Under the pieces are notes generated by a model. The model was not told where the DNA came from. It saw nothing but the letters and a program-made list of their open reading frames with translations, and ran no database searches. Below, piece by piece: positions 42,843 through 55,840 of a stretch of DNA of 64,000 nt; the stretch's first letter is position 1; the number at the start of each line of letters is the position of its first letter. The stretch comes from Chaetorhynchus papuensis. Taxonomy: Eukaryota > Chordata > Aves > Passeriformes > Rhipiduridae. A program made the position numbers and the translations under genes. Where the stretch lies: positions 1 through 64,000 of the forward strand of contig VWYX01000678.1 in assembly GCA_013396525.1 (NCBI GenBank). Direction: 5' to 3'.

Positions 42843-44814
42843 ATAGTTGCTGCTTGTCTGGGAGACAACTTCAGAGCTGGGGGCTGGTTTGTGGATGGGC
42901 CACCTTCTCCTGCTCCTGTCCATGAGAAAACCACTGTACTGTCTCTTGGCACGTAGGTGACTTGAACTGACATCAGTGGTGATCATACACTTGCACAAGA
43001 AGGGAAACTGAGCTTTCCTTGATAGCAGACGCTGGCTCTCCCTGCAGTGCACACCAGGATCACCTGACAAATCCCACCCAGGTGATGCACAACACACTTT
43101 GGATACTGACAGATTTACAGAAAGCTGCTTAAGGTAGAAGGCAGCTGCACAGCAGCTGTAAAAGTCGCCTGCATATTCTTATTTTGTTGTGTTCAGCTCA
43201 ACTGAACTAATAAGACGAAAGGCAATTTCAAAGCACCTTGCAGATTACCTTGTCCAAGAGCTTCTTAAAAGCTCACACAATTAAAGTGCATTTGATCTAA
43301 AACTATGGCATCAGTCGTGACAGTGTATAATAGCTATAGTGTTTTAACCCAGGAGAATCAGTTCTGTAAAGTGTATCACTTTACAACTGCTGGCACCTGG
43401 GAATAGCGTCTGTGTTTCTGGGTCAGTCTTTCAGATCCCAGTTTGTCAGACTAAAAGGGACAGAACCTCTTCTACCTACAACGTAACAGCTCTCCCTGTA
43501 CTGTGCACTCCAGTAAATCTAATGGCCAGCAACAGTGCAACAAAAGTCACGCGTGCAGCTGGTGAGAGAGCTGGCGTCTGTGATTCAGTCCATCCTGAAA
43601 TCAGACTCTGGCACCCCATTTCACTGCAATTTGTGTGCTATGGAAGTGTTTCTGCTGATAACTGATTTCTGTTGTTTCAAAGCTGACAGTGCTCACTCTG
43701 TCCCCCACACCCCACCCTGCAGAGCTCACCCTGGTCCCACTCTCTGGAGACTCCACGACAGCAGAGTCTGAGCAACCCCTGGTCTCAGGGAACCTGAGCT
43801 TTGCTACCTACTGTTTGCTAGCCTAGTGGTCTGACTTCTCTTGGGTTTAGCACAAGATGGCTAATGAGCATTATCTGTAAGCAAGGGAAAGTGCAAACAG
43901 CTTTTATCTCCACAAAGCCAGGCAGTGTGTCCCCCCACCGGCTTGGGGTCAACAGCATCTGTCTGAGAGGTTAAAAACTACCAGCCTCTTATCTGCAAAA
44001 CCTATTGCAACACAGAGACCTGAGATATCTTGTTTTCTGGCTCTCAAGACAAAGACTGAGGCTTCGGTCAACACTTTAAAGTTTCATTTTGCCAATCGGG
44101 AGTTTGCAGGGTTTCGTGTGTACCATCCCTGGCCAAACAGCCACATCGTGGGGCTGCTGTTATCACAAAAGTGAAACCTATTTAAACTGTCATCCTGCTA
44201 TCGAGTATCCCAGCCCTGCTATGTCCAAGGAGAAGCAGGTAGTCAGTTCAAGGGCTGGAGCTGTTTGCTTGATAAATATTGATGGTGTGGAGCAAGGAGT
44301 ATTGCAACACTGCAAAAGGTCCTTAAAAATGTTCAGATGATGAAAATTGCCGTCACTGTTGTGATTTTGAAGCTCAAATAATAAATGATTCAACAACTGT
44401 ACAGTTACCATGGGGATGAATTCTCATTGAGCCTAAAATTACCAAGCTGCTGACAAGGACCTATTTTTAGTATCAGCAGATGTGTATCTTTAAGAACATC
44501 AGCACAGACCTACTACTGTGTGTTTGTGTATGCATGCCTGCTCGCCTGTAATTGAGTTTTCTCATGCTAATAATAAAAGCAAAAATAAGTAAATGTCTGA
44601 CCACTGCAACAGACAATGCAGTGATTTAGGCTGGGGGTGATAAGTGGAAGTTGCAATTACTACCTGATAAATAAAGCATGCAAAGAGGCCAGATTGCCAG
44701 TATGTAACCGAACTAGTAAGCAGAGCCCGATCATTACTGTCAGCTAGCACGCTGCAGTAATGGAGCGTCTATTTTTGGTGTCTGTGAGTATCTAATGGGA
44801 AGCACTCATCTGCC
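42843..44814. other. Intergenic DNA
   Basis: No gene or mobile element recognised. The last 300 bp (44500-44770) is A/T-rich with many homeodomain-like core motifs such as taat and attac, which could indicate a regulatory element next to the CpG island. This is a weak inference. Confidence 0.4.
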
Positions 44815-45190
44815 CTGTCAGAGCCCCGCGACACAGGAAAGCGGAGGCTCAAAGCCGACACGAGCGGCTGGCACAGATCCTGAATCCCCACGCTCAAAGA
44901 CGGAGTTTGTAAGCGCTCTCCCTCTACTTCGCACTTGAGGGAGGTGCAAGGATAACCGCGCCGGGAAGTCCCCAGCCGAGGCGAGGTGTGAATCCCTGCC
45001 GAGCGGTGACACAGCGCAGCCGCTGCGGTGCCAAGCGCGGAGCGCTCGCTGCCGGCGGCGCGGCTCGTCCCCGCTGCTGACTCACCGCTGCAGCCCGGGA
45101 GCGGAAGGGCTCCTGCACCGCTGACTTTCACCGAGTTTTCCTCATTAACTCTAATAGGACGGGCAGGAGACCTGCCTTTTTTTATAGCCT
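44815..45190 (-). promoter_or_regulatory. Isolated CpG island with minus-strand TATA-like box
   Basis: About 300 bp (44820-45120) with roughly 30 CpG dinucleotides, surrounded by A/T-rich DNA and not attached to a known gene. On the minus strand a TATAAAAA sequence (complement of 45179-45186) lies about 50 bp before a 120-codon ORF (45131-44769). A short inverted repeat, ggcaggagacctgcc, lies at 45162-45176, between the box and the ORF. This could be the promoter of an unannotated transcript or a distal regulatory element. I do not recognise the ORF. Confidence 0.5.
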
Positions 45191-47154
45191 CGTTTCGCTG
45201 AGGGAGAGGCCAGAGGGTGGCTATAATGACATCTCATTTGGTGATAAAAGGATTGGTTTGTTTTTGCCAAACACGTAGCAGGATAGACGTATCTCTGCTC
45301 GCCTCTTGGCACGCCAGTGCAGTACATATACATGCAAAAGGGGTTTGCTAGCAAACCAGCCAAGCAAAAATCAAAAGCAGTACATTGCAGCCGGATAGGA
45401 TAATAGGGTATTACAGGAGACAGTTCAGCAGTTTTGTTAAAAAACCAAACAAGCTCTTCTAGTTTCTGAAAGGCAGGGATGGAGACAAGGGAGAGGACTG
45501 TGGTGGTTCAGAGCAGGCAGCAGTGCTCCTGCCTGCACTGCCATGTGAGGCTCTGGTCACGCCTCCCACAGACAGCAACAGAGAATAATGGCATTTCAGA
45601 TAAGAGAGAGGAGAAGAATTAAGGATCAAGAAAAGCCCTTGTGCAGAGACATATTTGGAAAAAAATGTGAACCGTCTACCCCGGACTAAATTATGCAAAG
45701 GAGCCTGATTAAACCATCTATCATTCCCCATTTTTGATATTTAACTGGGAAAGAAGGGTTAGTTCCTCAGAGTAGGCTCTTGGAGATGTGTTGGCCATAT
45801 ACACTCTGCTCTGGGAGCGTACGTGCATCTGTTACAAATGTCTGACTCTGCTAAGAAATACCACAGTGTTCTGCCACTATAGAAAACCACACACACACCC
45901 CCCTCCTTTTTTTTTTTTTTTTTTTCTTTATATTTGACCTTAGCTAACTTAAACCTTGGGGGACTATGGTTTCACTCCAAAGAAGCCATTCCTGTGGAAC
46001 CTAGACAACTGATATTCCAGGTGAGGTTCAGAGATGCTCTCATTCAGAAAACCTGAACAACTTGGCCATGCTGCTGGAGATGAAAGTGAGAGCTTCAGGA
46101 GATCTGGACAGCTGAACTGCCTGGGCTGGCCATGCCCTGTTACGATCACACATGTGGGCTTTCTTCTGGATTTCCTAATGCCTTGCCTAAAGAAGAATAG
46201 GAAGGCGTATGCTGGGGAGCAGAGATGTACAGAGATGTGTCTGAGAGGTGGTCTCAGGCTCACGGCTTATCTGAAGCAAAGGATGTGAATTTAACTATGT
46301 ACCAAAAAGAAACTCGACCTCACATTCAATTTTTATCTTGAGCAACCAAAATTGGAGGGGGTTTGTTGTGCAGGCACAGTGATCAGAAACACCCACACAG
46401 ACACAGGCCTAGAACAATTTCTGAGAAATCACTGGTTCACAGGAAACTGCTTCCTGATAGAGAAGGTGTTGTCATCTCTTGTCAAGTCCCAAGGCACTGG
46501 GTTTTATTGAGACAAGAGCTGCATCTATGAACACAATCCTAAGAGCACAGGGGATTGGGGTCCTTCAAATCCAGGAAAGGTCTTTTTTCTTGGCCTCTTA
46601 GGAATAACCCTTGCCCTTGGGCACACATGAACATTGCACTGTTTTGTTTCCTCTTGAGTCCCAAGGTATGATCCAAACGATCCAGATGTGAGCCATGGAG
46701 GAAAGTAAGAATGCCCAAACCACAGAGATGACATCTGCCATCCTTTTAGTCCTTTTCGTCTGTCTTTTCTACTGCTGGAGAAGAAAGTGCATGTGTCTGC
46801 CTGAGCAGTATCAGCTGAACAGTGGATGTCCTCCTTGTCACAGATGAGCAATCGGTGCCTGGGGGAAGGATGTTATTGCTTTTGAAGCCTCACAGATTTC
46901 AGTGAGAAATACCAGAATCTAGACATATAAGAAGCTGAGGAGAATTTTCAACCATAGGACCATAAATGAGAGTAGTATTCAAGGTGAATCAGGGTGAATG
47001 AATGGCAGGAAAAAGCCTTGAAATGACATGCTTGCTAAGGACTGCATTCACATAGCCTGGATTCCTTATTCCTAGTTGAGATTTAGGGAAACACTGGGTG
47101 AGTTCCATGCACTGCACTAGAAGGGAATATTTTGCTGCAAGTGAATGTGCCAAA
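45191..47154. other. Intergenic DNA
   Basis: No gene recognised. A C run then a long T run lies at about 45898-45926. Short ORFs on both strands have no supporting features. Confidence 0.5.
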
Positions 47155-47395
47155 TTTGTGGGATCACGGGATAATGCAGGTCAGAAGGATCTCTCAAGAA
47201 ATCTCCAGTCCAAACACCTGTCTGAAGCAGGGACAGCTCTGAAGTCAGACCATGTTACTCAGTGTTTTATCCACTCTGATCAAACCCACCAAGAATAGAG
47301 ACTACAACCTCTGAGCAACCTGTTCCAATATCTGGCTGTTTTCACGGGGAAGAGGTTTATCCTTATATCCAGGACATAAGGATGTGGTAAATTAT
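47155..47395 (-). mobile_element. Old CR1 LINE fragment, minus strand
   Basis: Contains degraded copies of typical minus-strand CR1 3' segments: 'ggataatgcaggtcagaagg', 'ccagtccaaacacctg', 'gaagcagggacagctctgaa', 'aacctgttccaata' and 'tttatccttatatccagg'. It is more diverged than the copies at 49 kb and at the window end, so it is probably older. Confidence 0.85.
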
Positions 47396-48985
47396 ATAAT
47401 CAGCTTTGCTGTGCCTCAGAGACATCACCAAATACAGTGTGAGTGTTAACAACTGAGTAACAGCAGTTATTCAAGGGAAGCTGTTGATGCCAGGAACACC
47501 CAGGGCCATGAATTTCAGCTGTGATCTATAAATGACAACTTAAGTGCTGAGGTGTTTGGTACTGACAAAATTTTGTCGTCGTTGCTGAATGTACAGTCAA
47601 AAGAGCAGCAAGCCAATAGATGCTTCTTATACTTAATTTCATTCACTGTCATATGGGTTGAGGTGCAGCAGCAACTAACTAACTTAAACAAAGAAAAAAA
47701 AAACGGCAACTGGAAGAGGAAGGTGTAACCACTACAACTCCAGTGCTTTCAAAAACACTTTGCAACAACCAAGGCGTCAATAACCATGCAGGTTCTGTTT
47801 TATAGCCACAACTATTCAAATAACATTTGGGCAGTGCTGTACTTCTCCCACTTCCCCATAGAGGCCGAGGCTTCTAAGTGGAGCATTAGACAAAAGGTTC
47901 AGATCTCAAGTGCTGGGGTGTTGAGGAGTACTGATGCAGGGCAAGCCCCCAAACTATGTCTGTCCTGCCATCTGTCCTTCACCCACAGTCCCAAGAGTCA
48001 ATCAGTGACAGGAAAAGGGTAAAACCCCAGCAAGACCCAGGCCAACAGCACACCAGAACAGAAGGAACAGTCAGTGCTGCCCACAGTCAGTGTCCACATT
48101 TCCAGTCAGGGATAGCTACTCATGCTGTCTCAGTTTTCTCTGCCATGCTACTGTTTGCCATGCTACTTCCTTCAGGAAGCTTGTTTCTACCTACAGTTCT
48201 CCAGATGGGTCTCTAAGAATCTTTCCTGTCACGATGGGACTCCATAATATGCTCTCAAAGTTCTAGTAACCACTTTCTCTAGGAGTTAGTAAGGGAAATT
48301 GAGGCTTATGTACCCTTTCGGGTTTCAGTGTAGATCCCTTGATCTAGAGTGTCTAAAACCTTTTTTCCCCAGAGTTGTTCCCATCCTTGTGTGGGTTCAA
48401 ATCTCACCTCTGCACAGTGCTTTCTCATCTTCTGTTTCTCTTCCTGTTCAGCTCCAATGTGTCCTGAGGAGTCTCTTGGCATAGAGCCTGACTTGCAGTC
48501 CCACATCCCTCTCTGGAGGCAGCTTCCACAGGAAACATCCATTCCTACTGCTTGATCATCTGCCCTCAGCATTAAATGCAGAAGTCAAGGCAGCCAGGTT
48601 TGATGGGCTGGCCAGCCTCTCTGCTCGTCAGGGAGAGAACCTTGCTCCCTGACCATGCTGATCACCCTCCCACCGCCCTCTGCAGAGGGCAGCTTTGAAT
48701 CTCAGCAGACTCAGGCCATACAGCAGAAAGCACTGGAACACCCATAATGTCGTGCACAGCTATCAGGAAAATCAGCTGTAACCATGACTAAAGCTCCAAA
48801 ACACAACAGCATGGAAGGGACTGTAACCAAGAAGGAGCCAAACTGCCAGACATCAGGACAAGAGCTGCTGGGGGCTATTCCACCGTGCAGCAGCTGATAT
48901 GGAGCAGCTGACTGGCATCCAAGGTACTGAGCTACCCAGAGCTCAGGTCTTACCCAGCATGACAGTCCCTACACTTTTAAAGGTT
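47396..48985. other. Intergenic DNA
   Basis: No gene recognised. Several short ORFs on both strands lack domains or plausible splice structure. Confidence 0.5.
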
Positions 48986-49324
48986 TAGTTATGTGGGAGG
49001 TGATTCTCCCCCTCTACTCTGCTCTCCTGAGACCTGGAGTACTGAAGGGGGCCTACAGGAAGGCTGGAGAGGGACTTTTGATGAGGGTATGCAATGACAG
49101 GACAGGGGGGAATGGCTTTTTCTTTGCTGTGAGGGTGGTGAGGCACTGGAACAGGTTCCCAGAGAAGCTGTGGATGCCCCATCCCTGGAAGTGTCCAAGG
49201 CCAGGGTGGATGGGGCTTTGAGCAATCTGCTATAGTGGAAGGTGTCCCTGTCCATAGCAGGGGAGTTGGAACTGGTTGATCTTTAAGGCCCCTTCCAACC
49301 CAAACCATTCTGTGATTCTATGAC
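48986..49324 (+). mobile_element. CR1 LINE 3' fragment, + strand
   Basis: Starts with the CR1 segment 'gtgattctccccctctactc', then continues with 'ggcctacaggaaggctgg', 'gaggcactggaacaggttcc' and 'aaggccccttccaaccc'. It ends with the tail attctgtgattctatga. The join near 49042-49047 ('gagtactg' to 'aagggggcc') skips sequence normally present between these blocks, so the copy carries an internal deletion. Confidence 0.95.
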
Positions 49325-52300
49325 TATCACTTATGAAAGATCACATTTGGTGTCAATCTATTAATCTCCTCTGCTGATTCACAAGAGTTCAAATAAATTG
49401 GACTGAACTACTTGTGAAGTTGAAATCACCCATGGAAAACCAGTGCTCTATTTAGTTTTACCATTCAAGTTAACTTCACCTCCCATAAACTTTCTAAAGT
49501 TTATGAACTTAAAAGTAGTGCCTCCTGGATAACACAGTTTCAACTTCTATGTGTCTGCAATCATGTTTAAAACTACTGAAGCCAAAATAATTGAGACTGT
49601 TAATAATAGATATGCTAAAGCCATTGCAATAATAAGGCAGATCTGTATTATGCTGGCGGCAAACTTAAGTCACTCCTGCATATTCTTCAGAGTTATTCAG
49701 CATTGATGTATACCTTACAATAAGGATTTTTGTTTTGTTTAGGAAGAAGCAGGTAAACCAAAACCCATTTGAAATTCTATTTCTTACAACAATTTTGTAG
49801 TTCTGGCAAGGTCTGATCTGCTTTTTTAAGATAAGACCTGTTCAGGAGCAGCTATCAAGGCAATGCACACACAAGACATAGGCAATGTTGCACTAAAGAC
49901 ACATTTGCCTTAACTTTTACAACAGGACAAAAAGCAAAACTATATTGTTTCACAGTTTTTACTATATTTTTTTCCTGAAAATTTAATTGTAAATCTAATT
50001 AATAGCATTTTATATGTCTATATTTATTCTTAGTGTCAATAAAACATCTGCACATTTGACCCTGAACACAAGTACTGTTTCAGCAAGTCACATCTGATCC
50101 ATGCTTGTGTGTGCACATGCACAGCACCCAGGCTGAGCATGTTTGCTCTTTAGCCCCAAGGCATCTGTTTCACTGCAGATTGGAGAGCAGGATCAGCACA
50201 AACCAAATGTGCTATGAAAGGCTTTCCAGGAAAACAAGGGGAAAAGTGAACACTGGGGCTGTGGATCACTTCTAAACCCCTACTGACGTAGGCAGTTTGA
50301 TTTCCAGAGGTTCTTGACATCTGTGGCCTCTCTTAAAAGGAGAAAATTAAAAAGGTGGGAAAAGAACAGAAGAACGGATCTGAACAGATCTATACAGATG
50401 CAGATGTGGAAATTTATGTCTCTTATTTCCACCCTGCTACCAGTCTGGCACACTCCAGGCTGACTTACCTCTTTTTTATGGGAATAAGTTGTCTGTGCCC
50501 TGTGATCCAGAATCCAGCCACAGTTCAGGTCAGAGCTGACAGCAGCTGAGGGAGTTTGCATTGGAGGCATTGGAGGAAAGCAGCTGTCAAAGCAGCCTGG
50601 TGAAAGCTAACAACAGAGCAGAACAGCAAGATGAAAAACATAAATGTCTTGTTTTTTGCCTTCCAAAACAATGTAGAGACGAGATATCACACCAAAGGGG
50701 CACTGACAGAGAGGTATTGCCAGGATAGCAACTGCCAGTGCTGTCTGCTACCAACAGGAGAGGATTATGCATCCCACTCATCTTCCATTTTTCAGGAGAA
50801 GCTGGGGATGTATGTACATGCGTTCAGTCACCTGCTTCAGCCCTGTGTGGTTTCCTCTGGAACATTAAGTTAGTCTTGTAAACAAGAAAAGGCATTGCAA
50901 TGTGAATTTAAGAACACTAATAACCCAAATTTGCACTTAAACTGCAAGCCCATGCTTCTGTAGATTTAAGCCTTGAAACTAGGACAATTGTTGTGATGTG
51001 GGTAGAATAAGCCCCAATCTCTTATGGTAAAATGCTTAGAGCAGTAAATATTTACTATTAAGCCAGCCAGGATCCATTTCCTCTAATTAAAACATTTTCA
51101 TCCTGGTGCTGTTTCATCCCTTACCACCAAATGAAAAATGTATTTAAGTCAGTGCTGCTCCTGAAAGTGATCCCATAGAGTTGGAAGACTGCAACTTCCC
51201 CGGACTGTAAAATCAATCAGAGATCACCTCCTGAGGGGCAGCTGGTGATACAAGCCCCATAGTGAGCCAGGGAGCAGTGAAGTTCTTTGGATGAGGACAG
51301 AAGTACCTACATGGGAGGAAAATGAGAGCAGGTCCATTTTTTCTTGATTTTACTACTTGGCTTCCAAGCTCAAAGTTCCAGCAAGATTTTTTTCCCCCTA
51401 GCTTTGAAATCGTTGCTGCTATAAAATATGTACTTGGGGTTGGAACTGAACATATTAAACTTCTTCATACAGCTCAGGAGCTTAGAGCCTAACCTTAGTA
51501 CCTCTTCATGAATGAAGTCCTGCCAAGTTAGTAATTACAAGGAGGACACAGAGACAAGATGTTTTTTACAATTTCTTTTGATTGTTCATGTCCTACCTAA
51601 TCCCTGCAGTGATGAGGAGCACCCTTAGCTGGCTGTATTACTCTACCAGACACCACCATATTATATAATGGGAAGCAAAAATAATACAATTCAGATACAG
51701 GATATTGCATAAGGAACAGCTAATGCTGCACGCCTCTGAATTTATGGTGCTTGATTTCCTGTAGCTTCCTCTGTTGTGGAGTTTACAGTGTTTACTAATG
51801 CAGCTTGGGCACACTGAAGCCTTCCTCTCTCTATGGGCACCAATTCTTTTCCAGCAGCTGCCTTTTGCCAAGGAAATTGCATAATGGAAGTTCTGCAGCT
51901 TTGACAAAGGTGACTGAGGTTAGTCACACAGCTAAAACATAATTTTTGGAAGAGAAAACGTGAACCAAATTCATTGACTCAGGAAATTAGTTTGCTGATG
52001 TAATTTTTGTGTTCCCCCAAAGGCATTTATGTAGTCATTGTACCACTTTAAGTGGTATTTCCCAGCTACTTCTAAAAAAAACAAAAACAAGAAACGTAAT
52101 TAAACAACAATAACAAAACAAAACAAACAAACACCCCAAAACAAACAAACAAAAACCCAAACCAAAACAAAAAAAAAACCAAACCAGGAGAAAATTCCCA
52201 TAAAGTTGAAAATAATTTTTCTGTTAACTTCATCTGCTCATTTCATTGCAGCTAGGATTTCTCCTCTGCCCTATGTTGTACAAACTGAAGATGAAGGACA

Positions 52301-53699
52301 CTATTACCTTTCCCTCCAACTCACACTGCAAGGTTTGTAAGGAGTTAACCAGATCGTGGCCACCAAGAAGTGACTGAGCTACAATATTTGAAAGTCAAGT
52401 GAACAAGCACATCAAAAGTACCCATTGAAAAGCAACTGAAGAGAAAAAAGCTACGTAATATTTGGGAAGAGTAATATGACATGGACAAAAGATGTAAAAG
52501 TGAAATACTCTAACCACAAGCTGAAAAAAATGGCCTGGGTAAGGCAGGGAATGCAGGGTGAAGAGAAGTCATGAGGCCAGGGACTGGGAGGGAATGAGAA
52601 ATGTTTACTAGATGGAGATGTAGGAAAAGTTACCAACACTGGGGCTGGCCCCAGCTGACCAGAACTTAAATTGTGCATTAACCATCACACACCCTTCTTC
52701 TCCCTTATGCCTTCCATGAGATGTGCTTGCTATTTGCTCGAAAGGCTTCTTTTAAACCTCATTTTAAGGACTTAGGGTGTAGTCCCTACTTTTCCACCAT
52801 GTTTATCATGCCAAGTACCGTGCCAACATAATTTTTACAGCAGATTCTAAGCGCTGGCACAATACACAGTAGTGAGCTACAAGGGAGACAGGTCACACAA
52901 GGGAAATAGCAGACAAAAATCATTCTACCTGCCAGACTTCTGGCTAAATTGAGTTACTTTTAACAGCTCAGGGAACATGGGAGTACAAAGAGCAAGATAT
53001 AAGTAGGATTCAAAGCTGAATTTTGGGCAAAGAGTCAGGAAAACAGTTGTTCAGTCACGTAGAGAAAACTCAGGAGGAGTTAAGCAGCAGTGCAGCTACA
53101 AATGGAAAAACTGTGGTAGCCCAGTGCCGTGCCAGTGCAACACCAGAGAGGAACATTGAAAGATGAGGTCGTGAGTCTTCAGTGCATTTGTTTACAACAT
53201 TATTTAAAATCCAGTTTACCCTCAAAATACAGCCCCTTGTATATAAAATGAAATTAAATTTCTTCCCCAATGCATTGAAATGTCACTTGTTACAAAAATC
53301 TAAATGGTTTACTTCTGGTTCTACACCTCATGTCATCCACTGCAAAATCTGTGTGTTTTGAACAATTTTTTTTCTTCACAATATGGGAAAAAAAAAAGAG
53401 CTAAAACCTAGCTAAAAGCCCATAATGGAAACACAATTTTAGTCCAAATTTAAACCTGTAAGCCAACCATATTTTCACTTACGGAAGAAGAAAGTTTAAG
53501 CTGTGAAGGCCAAATGTATTTCCATTTTGCTTCTCTAGAAACCAACAGCTGGTATTTGAAGTCTGGTACAGACTTAATATACTAAAGAAACCCCACGTCT
53601 GAAACACAGACATAAGATAACTTAGAAAAAATGTTATTTCCCAGGTCAACACTTTTTATCTTGTTTGGAAAACAAAGTAGATGATGACTTTTATATCAT
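49325..53699. other. Intergenic DNA
   Basis: No gene recognised. It is A/T-rich with scattered short ORFs. The only distinctive element is the A/C-rich tract at about 52075-52187. Confidence 0.55.
52075..52187. repeat. A/C-rich low-complexity tract
   Basis: About 110 bp composed almost entirely of A and C, with many aaac and caaa units, and a few T and G. No TSD or element body is visible beside it. Confidence 0.85.
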
Positions 53700-54060
53700 A
53701 GTTTGTATGCTTGCATAGCGTAGCACAAGGCGAAGAAAAGGGGAATTTGCAACGAGCCAACAGAAACCGTCTGGCACTACTTCAATTGGTCCAACATTTT
53801 CTAAAACGTGTCTTCCAAAACCGAAACGAGCCGTGTTCGGTCCGTTCCCTTACGAAGAAGTGACATGTTCTGTATTTTGAAGAAGACAAAGACTTATATG
53901 GAAGATGTGACGAGAAAGGCTGCTGGCGTGAGCTTGGGACGTTCACACTATAATGACGAAGATGTGTCGGTGAGTTATGCAAGTTATCTGAAACAAGTGC
54001 CAAAATTCCTTTTACCAAATCATCACACTCTGCGTAACGCTTAGCTTACTACAACCCTTT
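53700..54060. other. CpG-dense block with 78-codon ORF, function unknown
   Basis: Roughly 15 or more CpGs in 360 bp of otherwise ordinary base composition, which is unusual against the flanks. A + strand ORF (53808-54044) begins MSSKTETSRVRSVPLRRSDM. It overlaps a minus-strand ORF of the same length (54018-53782). I recognise neither. It could be a conserved non-coding element, an exon of an unknown transcript, or a recently inserted sequence not yet CpG-depleted. Confidence 0.35.
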
Positions 54061-55840
54061 TCATATATACATCTCCCAGCCTTGCACAAAGGAGAAGGTA
54101 AAAGCTATTTTAGAAGTAATTTAGGAAGCTTAAAAACCAGCCAGTCACAGGGAAATTTATTAGCATCTTTTCTACGCCTCACTTCAACTGCCACTTTATT
54201 GAAAAGTGTTATTCTAGTAAAATCCTTAAAAGGAATGTCTCGAGGCTTTCAGTGACTACAAAGGACACTTGTAAAGTTAGCTGTTCTCATTAGTATACAG
54301 GGGCTAGGATTTGGGGAGGAGGAAGGGGGGAAGGGAAAGGAGATGCAAAATCAATGCATAATTATCAATGGCAAAAAGTTCAAGTCAAACTCGCCAGCTT
54401 TCAGAATTCCAGCTGACCCCCACCCATATACTTTTAACTGGAGTTAACTATTCAGGCTCCATTGGCTATGCCCAGCTTTTAGCTCGTTTCCTCCAGTTTT
54501 CTCAGTAATTAAACTACCCATCCCAGAGCTCAAATTCAGTGTCTGAACAGCAAACACCTACCTCCCTGGGCATCTAAAGGACAAATACAAGAAAAATGAG
54601 CTTTTCAGTTGTGGCTAGTGGTTATATTCTTTGTATCTACTACTGAACTTTTGTTCCTGGAGAAGGAAAGAAACAAGAAAATTACAAATAAAAATTCATT
54701 TGAAGGGTAACCTACACACTACATCATTGTAGTAGAGGGTAAGAACTAACGGCAGATCCGAATCTTTTCCCAGTTGTGCAAAATGCCACAAAAGCAGCAC
54801 AAGTTATGAGAAAAAGGACTTCAGATGTTAGTAATTAAGGAGGTTCTAAAACGCGCTGAACTTCTGTTTTTGCATTTTACATGCTTTGATACGGAAAAAC
54901 TGCATTCTACTTATTAATCAATCAAGACAAAGCTAATAATAACATCACATACTGGTCCTAGAGCACGAGGAATTCAGTGAGACATCATTAAAACCTTCAG
55001 CATCAGTTTCTAGCAGTAGCTGTGGCAGAGAAAGAAATCTAAAATATTTTGTGGATTTAATGTATTCATGAAAGAACTAATCACACAAGTAAATGTAGCT
55101 GCTCAAATTGCTCTCTTGGACAAAGGCAAACATCTTCCATTTTCTTTCATGTGGGATTGCTACCTTCTTCAAAGGAGAAGCTTTTACCTCAAATTGAGTG
55201 GGGGCTGGGAAATTGTTAAGCTCCAGTCTGTCTGATGTGTTCAGTTCTGATCTTGAAGCTCAGTGACTCCTAAAAACCCAACACAGGATTTTACAAAGGA
55301 AACTATTCAAAATAGGTATTGGAACTTAATGACCAGCATCGAATTATCTAATTCTGGTTTACAGAATTTTAAATTTTTTTTAATTACTGCCTAGATGTCT
55401 TGTCTCCTTTCTAGAGTCTTTCTTTCCCCTCTAACCTCAGAGAAAGAAAAAAAAACCAAAACAACCCAAACAAGTGACCAACACAAGCCCTGCTCCTTCC
55501 CCAGTACAAAATACCTAATTTTCGTTTCAGTACGATTTGACTTATAAATTCCAGCAGCAACATTCTCCACTGCTCGAAGGGGCGTCTCACAGCTTACGAA
55601 TGAACGCTGCTGGCAAACAAAGGGGCTCAGTTGCATCTCCGTGCATTAATAACCGGTGTCCCACTGCATCAGACTATGCGGATTGTTGTGGGGAATTTTT
55701 TTTTTTTTTTTTGCTTGCAAAATGGAGATCTTACAACTGAAAGAAGATCAAGGGGGTACGTGCCTCCCGGGGCATCATCCACACAGTTTTGTTCTCATGA
55801 ATCACAATTCATTTCCCCTTAACAATGAGACACAGACCCA
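54061..55840. other. Intergenic DNA downstream of the FRAT-like gene
   Basis: No gene recognised with confidence. An acceptor-like site (ttttcgtttcag) precedes a + strand ORF at 55537-55740, discussed as a finding. A T run of about 18 nt lies at 55697-55714. Confidence 0.5.

Noticed and set aside
42506..43097. Minus-strand ORFs rich in LYSLFFILY-type repeats, resembling membrane segments
   Set aside because: They are translations of the 7-bp tandem repeat.
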